Source of the DNA: Bacteroidales bacterium
GTDB lineage: Bacteria > Bacteroidota > Bacteroidia > Bacteroidales > WCHB1-69
Direction of reading: 5' to 3'
NCBI GenBank assembly: GCA_031266895.1
Contig: JAISAD010000162.1
Span: 1 to 42,748, forward strand
Length of the DNA: 42,748 bases
Positions 1 to 7,652 of the stretch are shown in pieces (within the stretch, counting starts at the first letter, position 1; the number at the start of each line of letters is the position of its first letter). The notes under the pieces are model-generated. The model saw nothing but the letters and a program-made list of their open reading frames with translations. It had not been told where the DNA came from and ran no database searches. The position numbers and the translations under genes are program-made.

Positions 1-165
1 TAAATCAACTGCTGAAAAGTCGGCAGTGCCGCTACGCAGCAAAATAGCAATTAACTCCGAGTCGGAGAGTGCTTGAAAACCCTTGTCCAAATACTTTTCA
101 CGAGGACGGTCTGTAGCAGCCCATTCTGTAATGGGGAACTTAGGGGTTATTGGTTTCGATTTCAT
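1..165 (-). CDS. radC: RadC family protein, N-terminal part (cut by window edge)
   Basis: The minus strand from the ATG at 165 is open to the window edge (55 codons). The product begins MKSKPITPKFPITEWAATDR, followed by PREKYL, then a helical stretch with LSDSELIAILLRSGT. This is the characteristic helix-hairpin-helix N-terminal region of RadC (UPF0758) proteins, which normally continue into a JAB/MPN metalloprotease-like domain that lies outside the window. RadC was originally linked to DNA repair; its real biochemical role is unsettled. The start lies 3 nt after the stop of the DUF58 gene on the same strand, so the two are probably co-transcribed. The family call is secure from the motif; completeness cannot be judged. 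Confidence 0.9.
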   Translation of the reverse strand, partial: MKSKPITPKFPITEWAATDRPREKYLDKGFQALSDSELIAILLRSGTADFSAVDL

Positions 166-168
166 TTT

Positions 169-1104
169 TTAAGCTGTTTTTTGTCGTTTTAAAAGATAGG
201 GCAACAGGATTTGATTAAACCCCATTTCTATGTCTGCAGGAATAATATCTATCTGATATTGAGCGCACTTTAGCGCCAAATCTTGAAAAAAATCACCAAC
301 GGCTTTGCGATAATGTTCTCGAATTTGATTGGCATGCAGTTTCACCTCCGTGTCCGATTCCATATCTATAAAGCGGTAAAAACGGTTGTCGAAGTCAAAA
401 TCGCGTTCCATTTTTTGATGGTAGGTGTGAAACAGTATTACCTCGTGCTTATTATGGCGAAGGTGTTGCAATGCCAGCATCATCTCATCCCGATTGGCGT
501 AGCTCTCAAACATATCGCTGAAAATCACCACCAGCGATCGCCGATGAATCTCTTCGGCGATGCGATGCAGCGTGTCGGCAACTCGCGTTTTTCGATGTAT
601 TTCCGTGCCTATGGGTTGTATGATACGCTCTAATTCTCTGTAAATCATCTTGCAATGCATATCTCCGCCACGCGCTGAAGTGTGTAACTCAAGCGTATCC
701 GAAAAGAGCGACAAGCCTATGGCATCCCGTTGCTGCTTAAAAATCTGCATCAGTGCCGATGCCGCATAGACCGAAAACAAAATTTTGTTCGGATTTTTCA
801 TTGTATAGCGCTCCTGTACGGGAAAATACATAGAGGACGAGTTATCTATGATGAGATGACATCGCAGATTAGTCTCTTCCTCGTATCGTTTCACAAATAA
901 TTTATCTGTTTTGGCGTAAAGTTTCCAGTCAATATGCTTGGTCGGCTCACCAGTGTTATATTGACGATGCTCGGCAAACTCCACGGAAAAACCATGCATG
1001 GGACTTTTATGAATTCCGGTAATAAAACCTTCAACTACCTGTCTGGCAACCAATTCAAGATTGTCATACTGCGTCAGTTGAGTTAAATCGATAGTGTAAG
1101 GCAT
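169..1104 (-). CDS. DUF58 domain protein (von Willebrand A-like)
   Basis: This 311-residue protein shows the DUF58 signature: an FSVEFAEHRQY stretch, then GEPTKHIDWKLYAKTDKLFV and an EEETN run near residues 45-80. A MIDAS-like DNSSSM motif follows near residue 87, as expected at the start of a vWA fold. DUF58 proteins usually sit beside MoxR-type AAA ATPases and vWA-BatA/BatB proteins and are thought to act in envelope or metal-insertion processes. Here no MoxR gene is adjacent: upstream is enolase (27 nt gap) and downstream is radC (3 nt gap), all on the minus strand. No signal peptide or membrane segment is evident, so the product is probably cytoplasmic. Function beyond the family is not known. 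Confidence 0.88.
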   Translation of the reverse strand: MPYTIDLTQLTQYDNLELVARQVVEGFITGIHKSPMHGFSVEFAEHRQYNTGEPTKHIDWKLYAKTDKLFVKRYEEETNLRCHLIIDNSSSMYFPVQERYTMKNPNKILFSVYAASALMQIFKQQRDAIGLSLFSDTLELHTSARGGDMHCKMIYRELERIIQPIGTEIHRKTRVADTLHRIAEEIHRRSLVVIFSDMFESYANRDEMMLALQHLRHNKHEVILFHTYHQKMERDFDFDNRFYRFIDMESDTEVKLHANQIREHYRKAVGDFFQDLALKCAQYQIDIIPADIEMGFNQILLPYLLKRQKTA

Positions 1105-1131
1105 TCGGATAAAAATTTGTGTTTATCTGAC

Positions 1132-2421
1132 TTATCTCATAAAAGGAAAATCTTTTCCCGCATAATAAGCATTTCCGCCTAATTGTTCTTCAATGCGCAG
1201 CAGTTGGTTATACTTCGCAATGCGATCGGTGCGGCTGGCTGAGCCGGTTTTGATTTGGCCGGTAGAGAGCGCTACAGCGAGATCGGCAATAGTGGTGTCT
1301 TCGGTTTCGCCTGAGCGGTGGGACATTACGGTAGTGTATTTGTTCAACTGAGCCAGTTTCACTGTTTCAATTGTTTCTGAAAGACTGCCTATCTGATTTA
1401 CTTTCACCAAAATTGAGTTGGCTACACATTTTGCAATACCTTCAGAGAGACGTTTTACATTGGTTACAAAAAGGTCATCCCCCACCAACTGGATTGTGTC
1501 GCCGAGTTTATTGGTCATTAGTTTCCAGCCTTCCCAATCATCTTCGGCCATGCCGTCTTCAATGGAGACAATGGGATAACGTTTTACCCAATCAGCCCAA
1601 TAATCAACCATTTGCGCAGGAGTCAATTTATCTCCGGTTGATTTTTTCAGGTGGTAAACATTCTCTTCAGGGAGGTAATATTCGGAAGAAGCCGGGTCTA
1701 ATGCAATGCAGATGTCCTTACCCGGTTTATATCCGGCTTTTTCGATAGCTTCCAGCACAACGGCCAGAGCCTCTTCGTTGGATTTCAAGTTGGGAGCAAA
1801 GCCGCCTTCGTCGCCTACATTAGTGGAATAACCTTTGCCTTTCAAAACGGCTTTCAGGTTATGAAATACTTCAGCGCCCATCTGCAATGCCTGCGCAAAG
1901 GTTTCGCCGCCTACGGGAACAATCATAAATTCTTGAAAATCAATACAATTATCTGCATGTGAGCCTCCGTTGAGGATATTCATCATTGGAACAGGCAATT
2001 TATTGACGTGGCAGCCTCCAATGTATCGATATAGTTCCTGTCCAATCTCTTGTGCTGCCGCTTTAGCCACTGCCAGCGATACGCCCAAAATGGCGTTTGC
2101 GCCAAGCTGTCCTTTGTTTTCAGTGCCGTCCAAGGCAATCATGCGCCGGTCAATTTCCAGCTGGTCTAAAACCTGCATGCCGCGTAATTCTTCCGCAATC
2201 ACGGTATTGACGTTGTTTACGGCTTTCAATACACTCTTCCCCATATAGACAGATTTATCACCATCGCGAAGTTCTACCGCTTCGTGCACACCGGTTGAAG
2301 CTCCGGAGGGCACAGCGGCTCTGCCCATAACGCCGACTGATGTATAAACATCAACTTCAACAGTCGGATTGCCTCTCGAATCCAGTATTTGTCGTCCAAT
2401 AATTCCAATAATTTCACTCAT
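1132..2421 (-). CDS. eno: Enolase (phosphopyruvate hydratase)
   Basis: Enolase interconverts 2-phosphoglycerate and phosphoenolpyruvate in glycolysis and gluconeogenesis, as a Mg-dependent cytoplasmic enzyme. The 429-residue product has the normal bacterial length and family landmarks: ILDSRGNPTVEVDV at the N-terminus, the GASTG loop, NGGSHADN, VGDEGGFAPNL, the SIEDGMAEDDW metal-ligand region, VGDDLFVTN, and the SHRSGETEDTTIADLAV signature near the C-terminus. Catalytic Glu and Lys residues lie in conserved context. A TATCTTTG -7 element on the minus strand (2475-2482) gives a plausible promoter about 55 nt upstream. The DUF58 gene and radC follow on the same strand and may be read through from it. 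Confidence 0.98.
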   Translation of the reverse strand: MSEIIGIIGRQILDSRGNPTVEVDVYTSVGVMGRAAVPSGASTGVHEAVELRDGDKSVYMGKSVLKAVNNVNTVIAEELRGMQVLDQLEIDRRMIALDGTENKGQLGANAILGVSLAVAKAAAQEIGQELYRYIGGCHVNKLPVPMMNILNGGSHADNCIDFQEFMIVPVGGETFAQALQMGAEVFHNLKAVLKGKGYSTNVGDEGGFAPNLKSNEEALAVVLEAIEKAGYKPGKDICIALDPASSEYYLPEENVYHLKKSTGDKLTPAQMVDYWADWVKRYPIVSIEDGMAEDDWEGWKLMTNKLGDTIQLVGDDLFVTNVKRLSEGIAKCVANSILVKVNQIGSLSETIETVKLAQLNKYTTVMSHRSGETEDTTIADLAVALSTGQIKTGSASRTDRIAKYNQLLRIEEQLGGNAYYAGKDFPFMR

Positions 2422-2474
2422 AGTGTTTAGTATTAAAATGTTATCAATAATAGGTTATTTTCAATAATGAGATG

Positions 2475-2482
2475 CAAAGATA
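2475..2482 (-). promoter_or_regulatory. Bacteroidota -7 promoter element for eno
   Basis: On the minus strand this reads TATCTTTG, matching the phylum consensus TAnnTTTG. It lies 53 nt upstream of the enolase ATG. A clear -33 TTTG was not found at the usual 19-20 nt spacing. Confidence 0.6.
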
Positions 2483-2547
2483 CTAAAATTAATTGAGAGT
2501 TGAGAATGAAATTTGGATTTTGTAAAAAAAATGTATTTTATTCGATT

Positions 2548-3444
2548 TTAATTTGCTCCGATGGAAAATCTGAAAAAATCAGAGGTTATCAGTTGATTAT
2601 TGTCATTGTCAAAAATGCCGACTTTGAATTTTAAATCCTGTCGCGCATCTGTTGGGCAATGTAATTCGCTGTAAGGCATAAATATCATAAAATCACTATA
2701 TTTGCTATTGATATAGGTAGGTGTAAAATTTTTAGAAGCAGCTACTTGGCCGTCAGAAGCACTATAATTGCTGTTAACATCCATCAATTTATTGCCATTG
2801 GCAAAATAGAACCATACGGTACAGTTCCCTTGTTGGTTTAACATATTTTTTGCCATAAAATTAATATGTATTCTCATGCCGTACACATTATTTTCGACAG
2901 CATTATGTTCTTGCCACACTTTAATAATAGATGCTTTTGCGGAAGAGCCTGTTTCCGGTTTTGCTGATGTAATGGTGGTCTCTATTGCTGTTGCTGCAGG
3001 CGGTTCAACCTGCGTTAGCTGCTGGTTACATAACGAAATCCAGCTATTGGCTTCGAAACAATTATTATCAGAGGCTAATAAAAAATACATTTTTGCCTTT
3101 TCAAAATTTTTGCCGTCAAATTCTACTTTTCCCTTGTTCATTAATGTGTTGCATAATAAGACTTCTGAATTTGAAAAAGTGGTATCAGTTTGGGTTATGA
3201 TTGCCAGTTCCCTTAAAGAAGCCGTATTCATTTTATCATAACACGCCTGTATCCATTCTCTAAAAACGGCGGTGTTACATTTATTATTTTCGTTCATTCC
3301 TTGACTGAAAAGTCGCATTGCCTCTATGTAATTACGTGAATCATAAGCTGCTATTCCGTCTTTAAGCAATTTCTCGCAAAACTCTTGCGCCAAAATAGAG
3401 TGGCTGATAAAAGCAATTGCAATAAATAATGATAGTTTTTTCAT
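2548..3444 (-). CDS. Secreted TPR-like protein of unknown function
   Basis: The 298-residue product starts with a signal peptide (MKKLSLFIAIAFISHSILAQ, cleavage likely after AQ), so it should be exported. Residues about 22-140 look like two or three degenerate tetratricopeptide units: LLKDGIAAYDSRNYIEAMRL, and later KGKVEFDGKNFEKAKMYFLL with paired Cys. After a low-complexity Thr/Ala/Ser linker, residues about 165-298 form a beta-rich domain beginning KVWQEHNAVENNVYGMRIHI and including YFANGNKL and FMPYSELH. I know of no function for this domain. The gene stands alone between eno and the divergent ffh, with its own -7 element at 3501-3508. It has no T9SS tail, so it is probably periplasmic or anchored by another route. 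Confidence 0.8.
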   Translation of the reverse strand: MKKLSLFIAIAFISHSILAQEFCEKLLKDGIAAYDSRNYIEAMRLFSQGMNENNKCNTAVFREWIQACYDKMNTASLRELAIITQTDTTFSNSEVLLCNTLMNKGKVEFDGKNFEKAKMYFLLASDNNCFEANSWISLCNQQLTQVEPPAATAIETTITSAKPETGSSAKASIIKVWQEHNAVENNVYGMRIHINFMAKNMLNQQGNCTVWFYFANGNKLMDVNSNYSASDGQVAASKNFTPTYINSKYSDFMIFMPYSELHCPTDARQDLKFKVGIFDNDNNQLITSDFFRFSIGAN

Positions 3445-3500
3445 TTTTGTTCTTTTTCAATTTATATATACATGATTATGTTCATGTTGCTTGCGAAATG

Positions 3501-3508
3501 CAAAGATA
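3501..3508 (-). promoter_or_regulatory. -7 promoter element for the TPR-like gene
   Basis: The minus strand reads TATCTTTG, 57 nt upstream of the ATG at 3444. It is divergent from the ffh promoter; the two -7 boxes are about 36 nt apart and face away from each other. Confidence 0.6.
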
Positions 3509-3544
3509 AAAAAAAAATGTGGATTACAGTATAGGTAAAAGGTG

Positions 3545-3552
3545 TATTTTTG
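3545..3552 (+). promoter_or_regulatory. -7 promoter element for ffh
   Basis: TATTTTTG on the plus strand. Transcription would begin around 3558, so the possible in-frame GTG at 3542 lies inside the promoter and cannot be the ffh start. This supports the ATG at 3599. Confidence 0.65.
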
Positions 3553-3598
3553 CAAAACAAAAATTGAGGGGCATGTTCCCAAAACAAAACTTACCTGT

Positions 3599-4930
3599 AT
3601 GTTTGATAATTTAACCGATAAATTAGAAAGAGCGTTTAAAATTCTAAAGGGGCAAGGCTATATTACTGAAATCAATATAGCCGAAACGATGAAAGAGGTG
3701 CGAAAAGCACTGCTGGATGCCGATGTAAGCTATAAAATTGCTAAGGATTTTACCGATGAAATAAAGCGTAAGGCTTTGGGAATGAACGTATTGAAAGCGG
3801 TTTCTCCTGGGCAGTTAATGGTAAAAATCACCTATGACGAGTTGGTGAAATTAATGGGAACAGAGACTTCGGATGTTAACATTAAATCTAACCCTTCCGT
3901 TATTTTAATGGCTGGCTTGCAGGGCTCCGGCAAAACTACTCATGCTGCCAAGCTGGCTAACCTGCTTAAATCCAAGCGAGGCAAAAAGCCGTTGCTGGTG
4001 GCTGGAGACGTGTATAGGCCAGCCGCTATTGAACAATTGAAAATCTTGGGTGAGCAGATTGGAGTTCAGGTATTTACAATTGAGGATTCCAAAAAGCCGG
4101 TGGATATTGCCAAACAGGCAGTAAAGCACGCTAAGGAATGGGGCTTCGATGTGGTAATTGTTGATACGGCCGGCCGACTGGCTGTGGACGAAGAGATGAT
4201 GACCGAAATTGGCAATATCAAATCGGCAATCAGTCCGCACGAGATTCTTTTTGTGGTAGATGCCATGACTGGTCAGGATGCTGTAAATACGGCCAAGGCT
4301 TTCAATGACAGGCTCAATTTTGATGGCGTGATTTTAACTAAAATGGACGGCGATACGCGTGGCGGGGCAGCCCTTACCATTCGATCGGTAGTGAATAAAC
4401 CAATCAAGTTTATTGGCTTGGGTGAAAAAATGGAAGCACTTGATGTGTTTCATCCCGACCGTTTGGCCGAGCGCATTTTAGGCATGGGCGACATTCGATC
4501 ATTTGTCGAAAAAGCCCAAATGCAATTCGACGAAGAAGAGGCGGCCAAACTGCAACGAAAGCTGGCTAAAAATCAGTTTGATTTCAATGACTTCCTGACG
4601 CAGATACAGCAGATTAAAAAAATGGGTAATATCAAGGATTTGATGGGCATGGTGCCGGGCATGAACAAGGTTGTCAAGGATATGGATATTGACGACAACT
4701 CCTTTAAAGGAGTAGAAGCTATTATATGTTCGATGACGCGACAGGAGCGAGAAAATCCGGATATTCTTAATGGCAGCCGCAAAAAACGAATTGCATTCGG
4801 TTCAGGATGCGATATTCAGGAGGTCAATAAACTGGTAAAACAGTTTGACGATACGCGAAAAATGATGAAAATGGTAAATAGCGGTAAAGCTAAATCGCTA
4901 ATGTCTTCCATGCAGGCCAAAAGACGGTAA
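3599..4930 (+). CDS. ffh: Signal recognition particle GTPase Ffh (SRP54)
   Basis: Ffh binds 4.5S RNA and signal sequences of nascent membrane proteins and, with FtsY, delivers ribosomes to the Sec translocon. The 443-residue product has the N domain (residues 1-90), then the G domain with P-loop GLQGSGKTTHAAKLA, DVYRPAAIEQL, DTAGRL and TKMDGDTRGGAAL. The Met-rich M domain follows, with VPGMNKV and GSGCDIQEVNKLVKQF near the end. The start was placed at 3599 because the longer frame from 3542 overlaps a -7 element and adds 19 residues with no family match, while MFDNLTDKLERAF is the standard Ffh beginning. folD follows 41 nt downstream on the same strand. Confidence 0.97.
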   Translation: MFDNLTDKLERAFKILKGQGYITEINIAETMKEVRKALLDADVSYKIAKDFTDEIKRKALGMNVLKAVSPGQLMVKITYDELVKLMGTETSDVNIKSNPSVILMAGLQGSGKTTHAAKLANLLKSKRGKKPLLVAGDVYRPAAIEQLKILGEQIGVQVFTIEDSKKPVDIAKQAVKHAKEWGFDVVIVDTAGRLAVDEEMMTEIGNIKSAISPHEILFVVDAMTGQDAVNTAKAFNDRLNFDGVILTKMDGDTRGGAALTIRSVVNKPIKFIGLGEKMEALDVFHPDRLAERILGMGDIRSFVEKAQMQFDEEEAAKLQRKLAKNQFDFNDFLTQIQQIKKMGNIKDLMGMVPGMNKVVKDMDIDDNSFKGVEAIICSMTRQERENPDILNGSRKKRIAFGSGCDIQEVNKLVKQFDDTRKMMKMVNSGKAKSLMSSMQAKRR

Positions 4931-4971
4931 AAATTAAGAATCAGCCATTAATTATTAACCATTAATTAGAG

Positions 4972-5850
4972 ATGCAAATTATTGACGGCAAGGCAATTGC
5001 CTTAGAAATTAAGATGGAGTTGGCGCAAGAGGTAAAACAACTCCTGGAACATGGCCAGGCAGTTCCTCATTTGGCTGCTGTAATAGTGGGCAGCGATGGC
5101 GCTTCGCTCACTTACATGGAGAGCATTAAGCGAAATTGTAAGGAGGTAGGCTATATCGCATCCGTTTACCAGTTTCCCGCAAATGTACAGGAAGCGGAAT
5201 TGCTGGCAGCACTTGATTTTTTGAATCAGGATGACGAAATAGACGGCTATATTATTCAATTGCCGCTGCCAAAGCATATTTCACTCGAAAAAGTGGTAGA
5301 GCATGTTGATTACAACAAAGATATGGATTGTTTTCATCCATTTAATACAGGTAAGCTGATGTTGGGACAGGATGCCTTTTTCCCAGCTACGCCCTACGGT
5401 ACAATTGAGCTGATAAAACGTGCCGGCATTGAGATTGCCGGAAAACATTGTGTGATGGTGGGACGGAGCAATATTGTGGGGAAGCCGCTGGCAATGCTAC
5501 TGGCGCGCAATCATCCCGATGCTAATGCTACCGTAACCGTTTGCCACAGCAAAACTGCAAATTTGCAGGAAATTTGCAGGCAGGCAGATATTTTGCTGGT
5601 AGCCATTGGGAAACCGGAAATGATTACCGCCGACTATGTAAAACAGGGCGCCACAGTCATTGACATTGGCATTCACCGCATTGAAGATCCGGACAGCGAA
5701 AAGGGTTACCGAATATGTGGAGATGTGAAATATGACGAGGTAGCTAAAAAATGCGCGGCTATAACCCCCGTACCTGGCGGTGTGGGGCCAATGACAATGA
5801 GCTGCCTGCTGCTTAATGTTATGAAAGCCTGTAAATCTACTCGAAATTAA
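4972..5850 (+). CDS. folD: Bifunctional methylenetetrahydrofolate dehydrogenase / cyclohydrolase
   Basis: FolD oxidises 5,10-methylene-THF to methenyl-THF with NADP and hydrolyses it to 10-formyl-THF, feeding purine and fMet-tRNA synthesis in the cytoplasm. The 292-residue product shows the substrate region with YMESIKRNCKEVGY (Tyr and Lys of the cyclohydrolase site), DGYIIQLPLPKH, then VDYNKDMDCFHPFNTGKL. The Rossmann part has VMVGRSNIVGKPLAMLL and ends with TPVPGGVGPMTMSCLL. Length matches the family. It lies downstream of ffh with a short spacer holding an imperfect AT-rich direct repeat (CCATTAATTA twice, 4945-4968), so co-transcription is likely. Confidence 0.97.
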   Translation: MQIIDGKAIALEIKMELAQEVKQLLEHGQAVPHLAAVIVGSDGASLTYMESIKRNCKEVGYIASVYQFPANVQEAELLAALDFLNQDDEIDGYIIQLPLPKHISLEKVVEHVDYNKDMDCFHPFNTGKLMLGQDAFFPATPYGTIELIKRAGIEIAGKHCVMVGRSNIVGKPLAMLLARNHPDANATVTVCHSKTANLQEICRQADILLVAIGKPEMITADYVKQGATVIDIGIHRIEDPDSEKGYRICGDVKYDEVAKKCAAITPVPGGVGPMTMSCLLLNVMKACKSTRN

Positions 5851-5956
5851 GATTTGAAAATAGAGCATTTAGAGCAGGAAGGGGATAGCTATTTTGTTAT
5901 AAACTAACAAGTTAATAAAGTCAGATGTTTCCCGTTCATATTTCATAATTTTTTTG

Positions 5957-5964
5957 TACCTTTG
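5957..5964 (+). promoter_or_regulatory. -7 promoter element for rpsP
   Basis: TACCTTTG, a full TAnnTTTG match, 40 nt upstream of the rpsP ATG. An AT-rich leader follows. Confidence 0.65.
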
Positions 5965-6003
5965 CGCCCTCAAAAAAATAACCAAAAAATTAAATTTTAA
6001 AGT

Positions 6004-6576
6004 ATGGCAACAAGAATCAGATTACAAAGACGTGGTAAAAAAAATCAGCCTTTTTACCACATTGTAATTGCGGATGGTCGTGCACCCCGTGATGGACGCT
6101 TTATTGAACAGATTGGCACTTACAATCCTTTAACCAATCCCGCCGATGTAAAAATAAACTTCGACAGGGCTTTATATTGGGTTGAAACCGGCGCTTCTCC
6201 GTCAGATACTGCTCGTTCGATTCTCAGACGTGAAGGCGTCTATTTTATGAAACACCTCAAGGGCGGCATTGCGAAGGGCGCTATTACGCAATTGGATGCA
6301 GAACGCAAATTCGAAGACTGGAAACAGGAAAAAGAATCTAAGCTCGGCACCCAAAAACGCGAATTATTGGAAAAAGAGCGTACCATTTTGAAAAAGCGTT
6401 TGGAAGCGGAAACCAGGACAAAAGAGGCTATCTCGGCCAAAGTGGCGGCTAAATATGCCGTGCAAGCCAAAGCCGAAGCGGAAACTGCTGCTGAAGCAGA
6501 AGCAACCGCAACGGAAGCCTCTGTTGAAGAAATTCCCGCAGAAGCCCCTGAAGTTATCGAACCCGCCGCTGAGTAA
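6004..6576 (+). CDS. rpsP: 30S ribosomal protein S16 with long C-terminal extension
   Basis: S16 is a primary-binding protein of the small ribosomal subunit. The first ~85 residues are canonical: MATRIRLQRRGKKNQPFYHI, VADGRAPRDGRFIEQIG, YNPL and the GASPSDTARSILRREGV region. At 190 residues the protein is about twice the usual bacterial length of about 80-90. Residues from about 95 form a charged helix (EDWKQEKESKL, LEKERTILKKRLEAE), then an Ala/Glu/Pro-rich tail. Comparable extensions are known in Bacteroidota S16 proteins. It has its own -7 element at 5957-5964 and an intrinsic terminator at 6610-6644, so it is probably a single-gene unit. Confidence 0.97.
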   Translation: MATRIRLQRRGKKNQPFYHIVIADGRAPRDGRFIEQIGTYNPLTNPADVKINFDRALYWVETGASPSDTARSILRREGVYFMKHLKGGIAKGAITQLDAERKFEDWKQEKESKLGTQKRELLEKERTILKKRLEAETRTKEAISAKVAAKYAVQAKAEAETAAEAEATATEASVEEIPAEAPEVIEPAAE

Positions 6577-6609
6577 GCTCATTTTGCTTTTTGCAGAGAG
6601 AGAATCGTT

Positions 6610-6644
6610 AAAAAGGCTGTCATCACTTTTGAGGCAGCCTTTTT
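6610..6644 (+). terminator. Intrinsic terminator after rpsP
   Basis: A perfect 10-bp stem, AAAAAGGCTG (6610-6619) with CAGCCTTTTT (6635-6644), has a 15-nt loop and is followed by ATTTTT. It lies 33 nt after the rpsP stop. The flanking A and T runs could let it work in both directions. Confidence 0.85.
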
Positions 6645-6693
6645 ATTTTTGCTGTTTAGCAGTTTTCCTGTTCCATAATTCAAAAATTGTATG

Positions 6694-6701
6694 TATTTTT
6701 G
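6694..6701 (+). promoter_or_regulatory. Orphan -7 promoter element in intergenic region
   Basis: TATTTTTG followed by CC, in the same sequence setting as promoters of known genes here. No credible ORF follows within 400 nt. The next notable feature is the inverted-repeat structure at 6798-6924, so this could drive a non-coding RNA. Confidence 0.4.
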
Positions 6702-6797
6702 CCTCGCAATTCAACCTATTGTATAACCAAAATTAATAAATGAGATAGAAAGCGTATCAAATTTAACCTCTTTAATAAGAGCTTTTAGTTTTTATTC

Positions 6798-6924
6798 CTA
6801 TACTAAATACTGGCACTATTTAGGAGTAACATATAGTTTATTTATTACGAAGTAAAGCATAAAGGTTCACGTGAAAGCGTGAATTTTGCTTATGTGATAA
6901 AAGATTGCCAGTATCTTAGTATAG
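6798..6924. repeat. Inverted-repeat element, MITE-like or structured RNA
   Basis: The left arm CTATACTAAATACTGGCA (6798-6815) pairs with the right arm TGCCAGTATCTTAGTATAG (6906-6924) over 18 bp with a single bulged base. The 90-nt interior contains a second hairpin, TTCACG (6866-6871) with CGTGAA (6878-6883). The gene-free stretch 6577-7107 otherwise holds the rpsP terminator, two -7 elements and the 21-bp direct repeat at 6992-7033. No target-site duplication is obvious at the ends, and no second copy was noticed in the window. Confidence 0.55.
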
Positions 6925-6991
6925 TAAGTTGAAAGCACGCTTTTATCGTAAAGTCGTAAAGTAGTCAATAACTGGCTTTTCCAAAATCTGA

Positions 6992-7033
6992 TTACCGACA
7001 AAAAATACCCGTTTACCGACAAAAACGCCCACC
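6992..7033 (+). repeat. Two-copy 21-bp direct repeat
   Basis: Two adjacent 21-bp units (6992-7012 and 7013-7033) both begin TTACCGACAAAAA. They end 25 nt before the -7 element at 7059, so they could be a regulator binding site. Equally they could be chance repetition in AT-rich DNA. Confidence 0.4.
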
Positions 7034-7058
7034 TTATCAATTTGATATTATTTTTTCT

Positions 7059-7066
7059 TATTTTTG
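7059..7066 (+). promoter_or_regulatory. -7 promoter element for the small membrane genes
   Basis: TATTTTTG followed by CATC, 42 nt upstream of the mini-ORF at 7108 and 98 nt upstream of the gene at 7164. Confidence 0.55.
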
Positions 7067-7107
7067 CATCGTTAATAAACATAAGTTTTTTTTAAATCAT
7101 AATTTGT

Positions 7108-7167
7108 ATGAAACGTAACATTTTATTTATTGCTATAGCGATTGGCATAGTAACAATTATTATATGA
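7108..7167 (+). CDS. Possible 19-residue hydrophobic leader peptide
   Basis: This mini-ORF encodes MKRNILFIAIAIGIVTIII and stops at TGA 7165-7167, overlapping the ATG of the next gene (7164) as ATGA. It lies directly downstream of a -7 element. The two basic residues followed by an unbroken hydrophobic helix resemble a single-pass micro-membrane protein or a signal anchor. The overlap would allow translational coupling. Alternatively it is the 5' end of a longer gene interrupted by a frameshift. It is too short to be certain that it is translated. Confidence 0.35.
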   Translation: MKRNILFIAIAIGIVTIII

Positions 7168-7532
7168 TTATACTTTTTTTAATTTCATTGCTTTACATTG
7201 GGCTTTTTATTTTTGGATACTTGATTTCACTGCGTTATAGACAAAAAACGGTGAATGTGGAAAAACTTAAAGTCAACCTAAATTATATGAGTGTAGCCTT
7301 TATATCCATGCTTGCTACTACTGCTTTTTTAGGCGCTGTAGATACTAATTTGGATCTTATTAATTTATGGATAAGGAGTATCTTTAGTGACTTTAGGGGT
7401 TTTTCTTCTAAGGACATAGTATGCTTTGCTTTTGTTTTGCTATTAATTCTTCCTATGTCAACACTGTTTTTTATAATTGGCAGGAAAAAGAGAGAATCTA
7501 AAAAAACAGGCATTCATAATGAAAATGTATGA
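7164..7532 (+). CDS. Small multi-pass membrane protein, unknown
   Basis: This 122-residue product has three hydrophobic segments: about residues 1-22 (FLISLLYIGLFIFGYLISL), 42-60 (around MSVAFISMLATTAFLG) and 87-106 (FAFVLLLILPMSTLFFIIG). It ends in a basic tail, GRKKRESKKTG. I recognise no family. Base composition is much more AT-rich than the surrounding housekeeping genes, as in the next gene. A decayed copy of its 3' third lies at 8277-8420, downstream of the lipoprotein gene, so this locus has undergone duplication. It may be translationally coupled to the 19-codon ORF overlapping its start. Confidence 0.6.
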   Translation: MIILFLISLLYIGLFIFGYLISLRYRQKTVNVEKLKVNLNYMSVAFISMLATTAFLGAVDTNLDLINLWIRSIFSDFRGFSSKDIVCFAFVLLLILPMSTLFFIIGRKKRESKKTGIHNENV

Positions 7533-7652
7533 CAGTTTGTTACTTGCAAGTTGTGCAGGAACAGCAGTTTTCATTTGCCATTAACACCTATAAAACAATG
7601 ATAAATAGTTGTTAAAAGCTGGATTCATGTATTTTTTAATTAAGTGTGAAAG

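Noticed and set aside
3542..3598. Upstream GTG start for ffh
   Set aside because: It lies inside the -7 element region, and the 19 extra residues do not match Ffh proteins.
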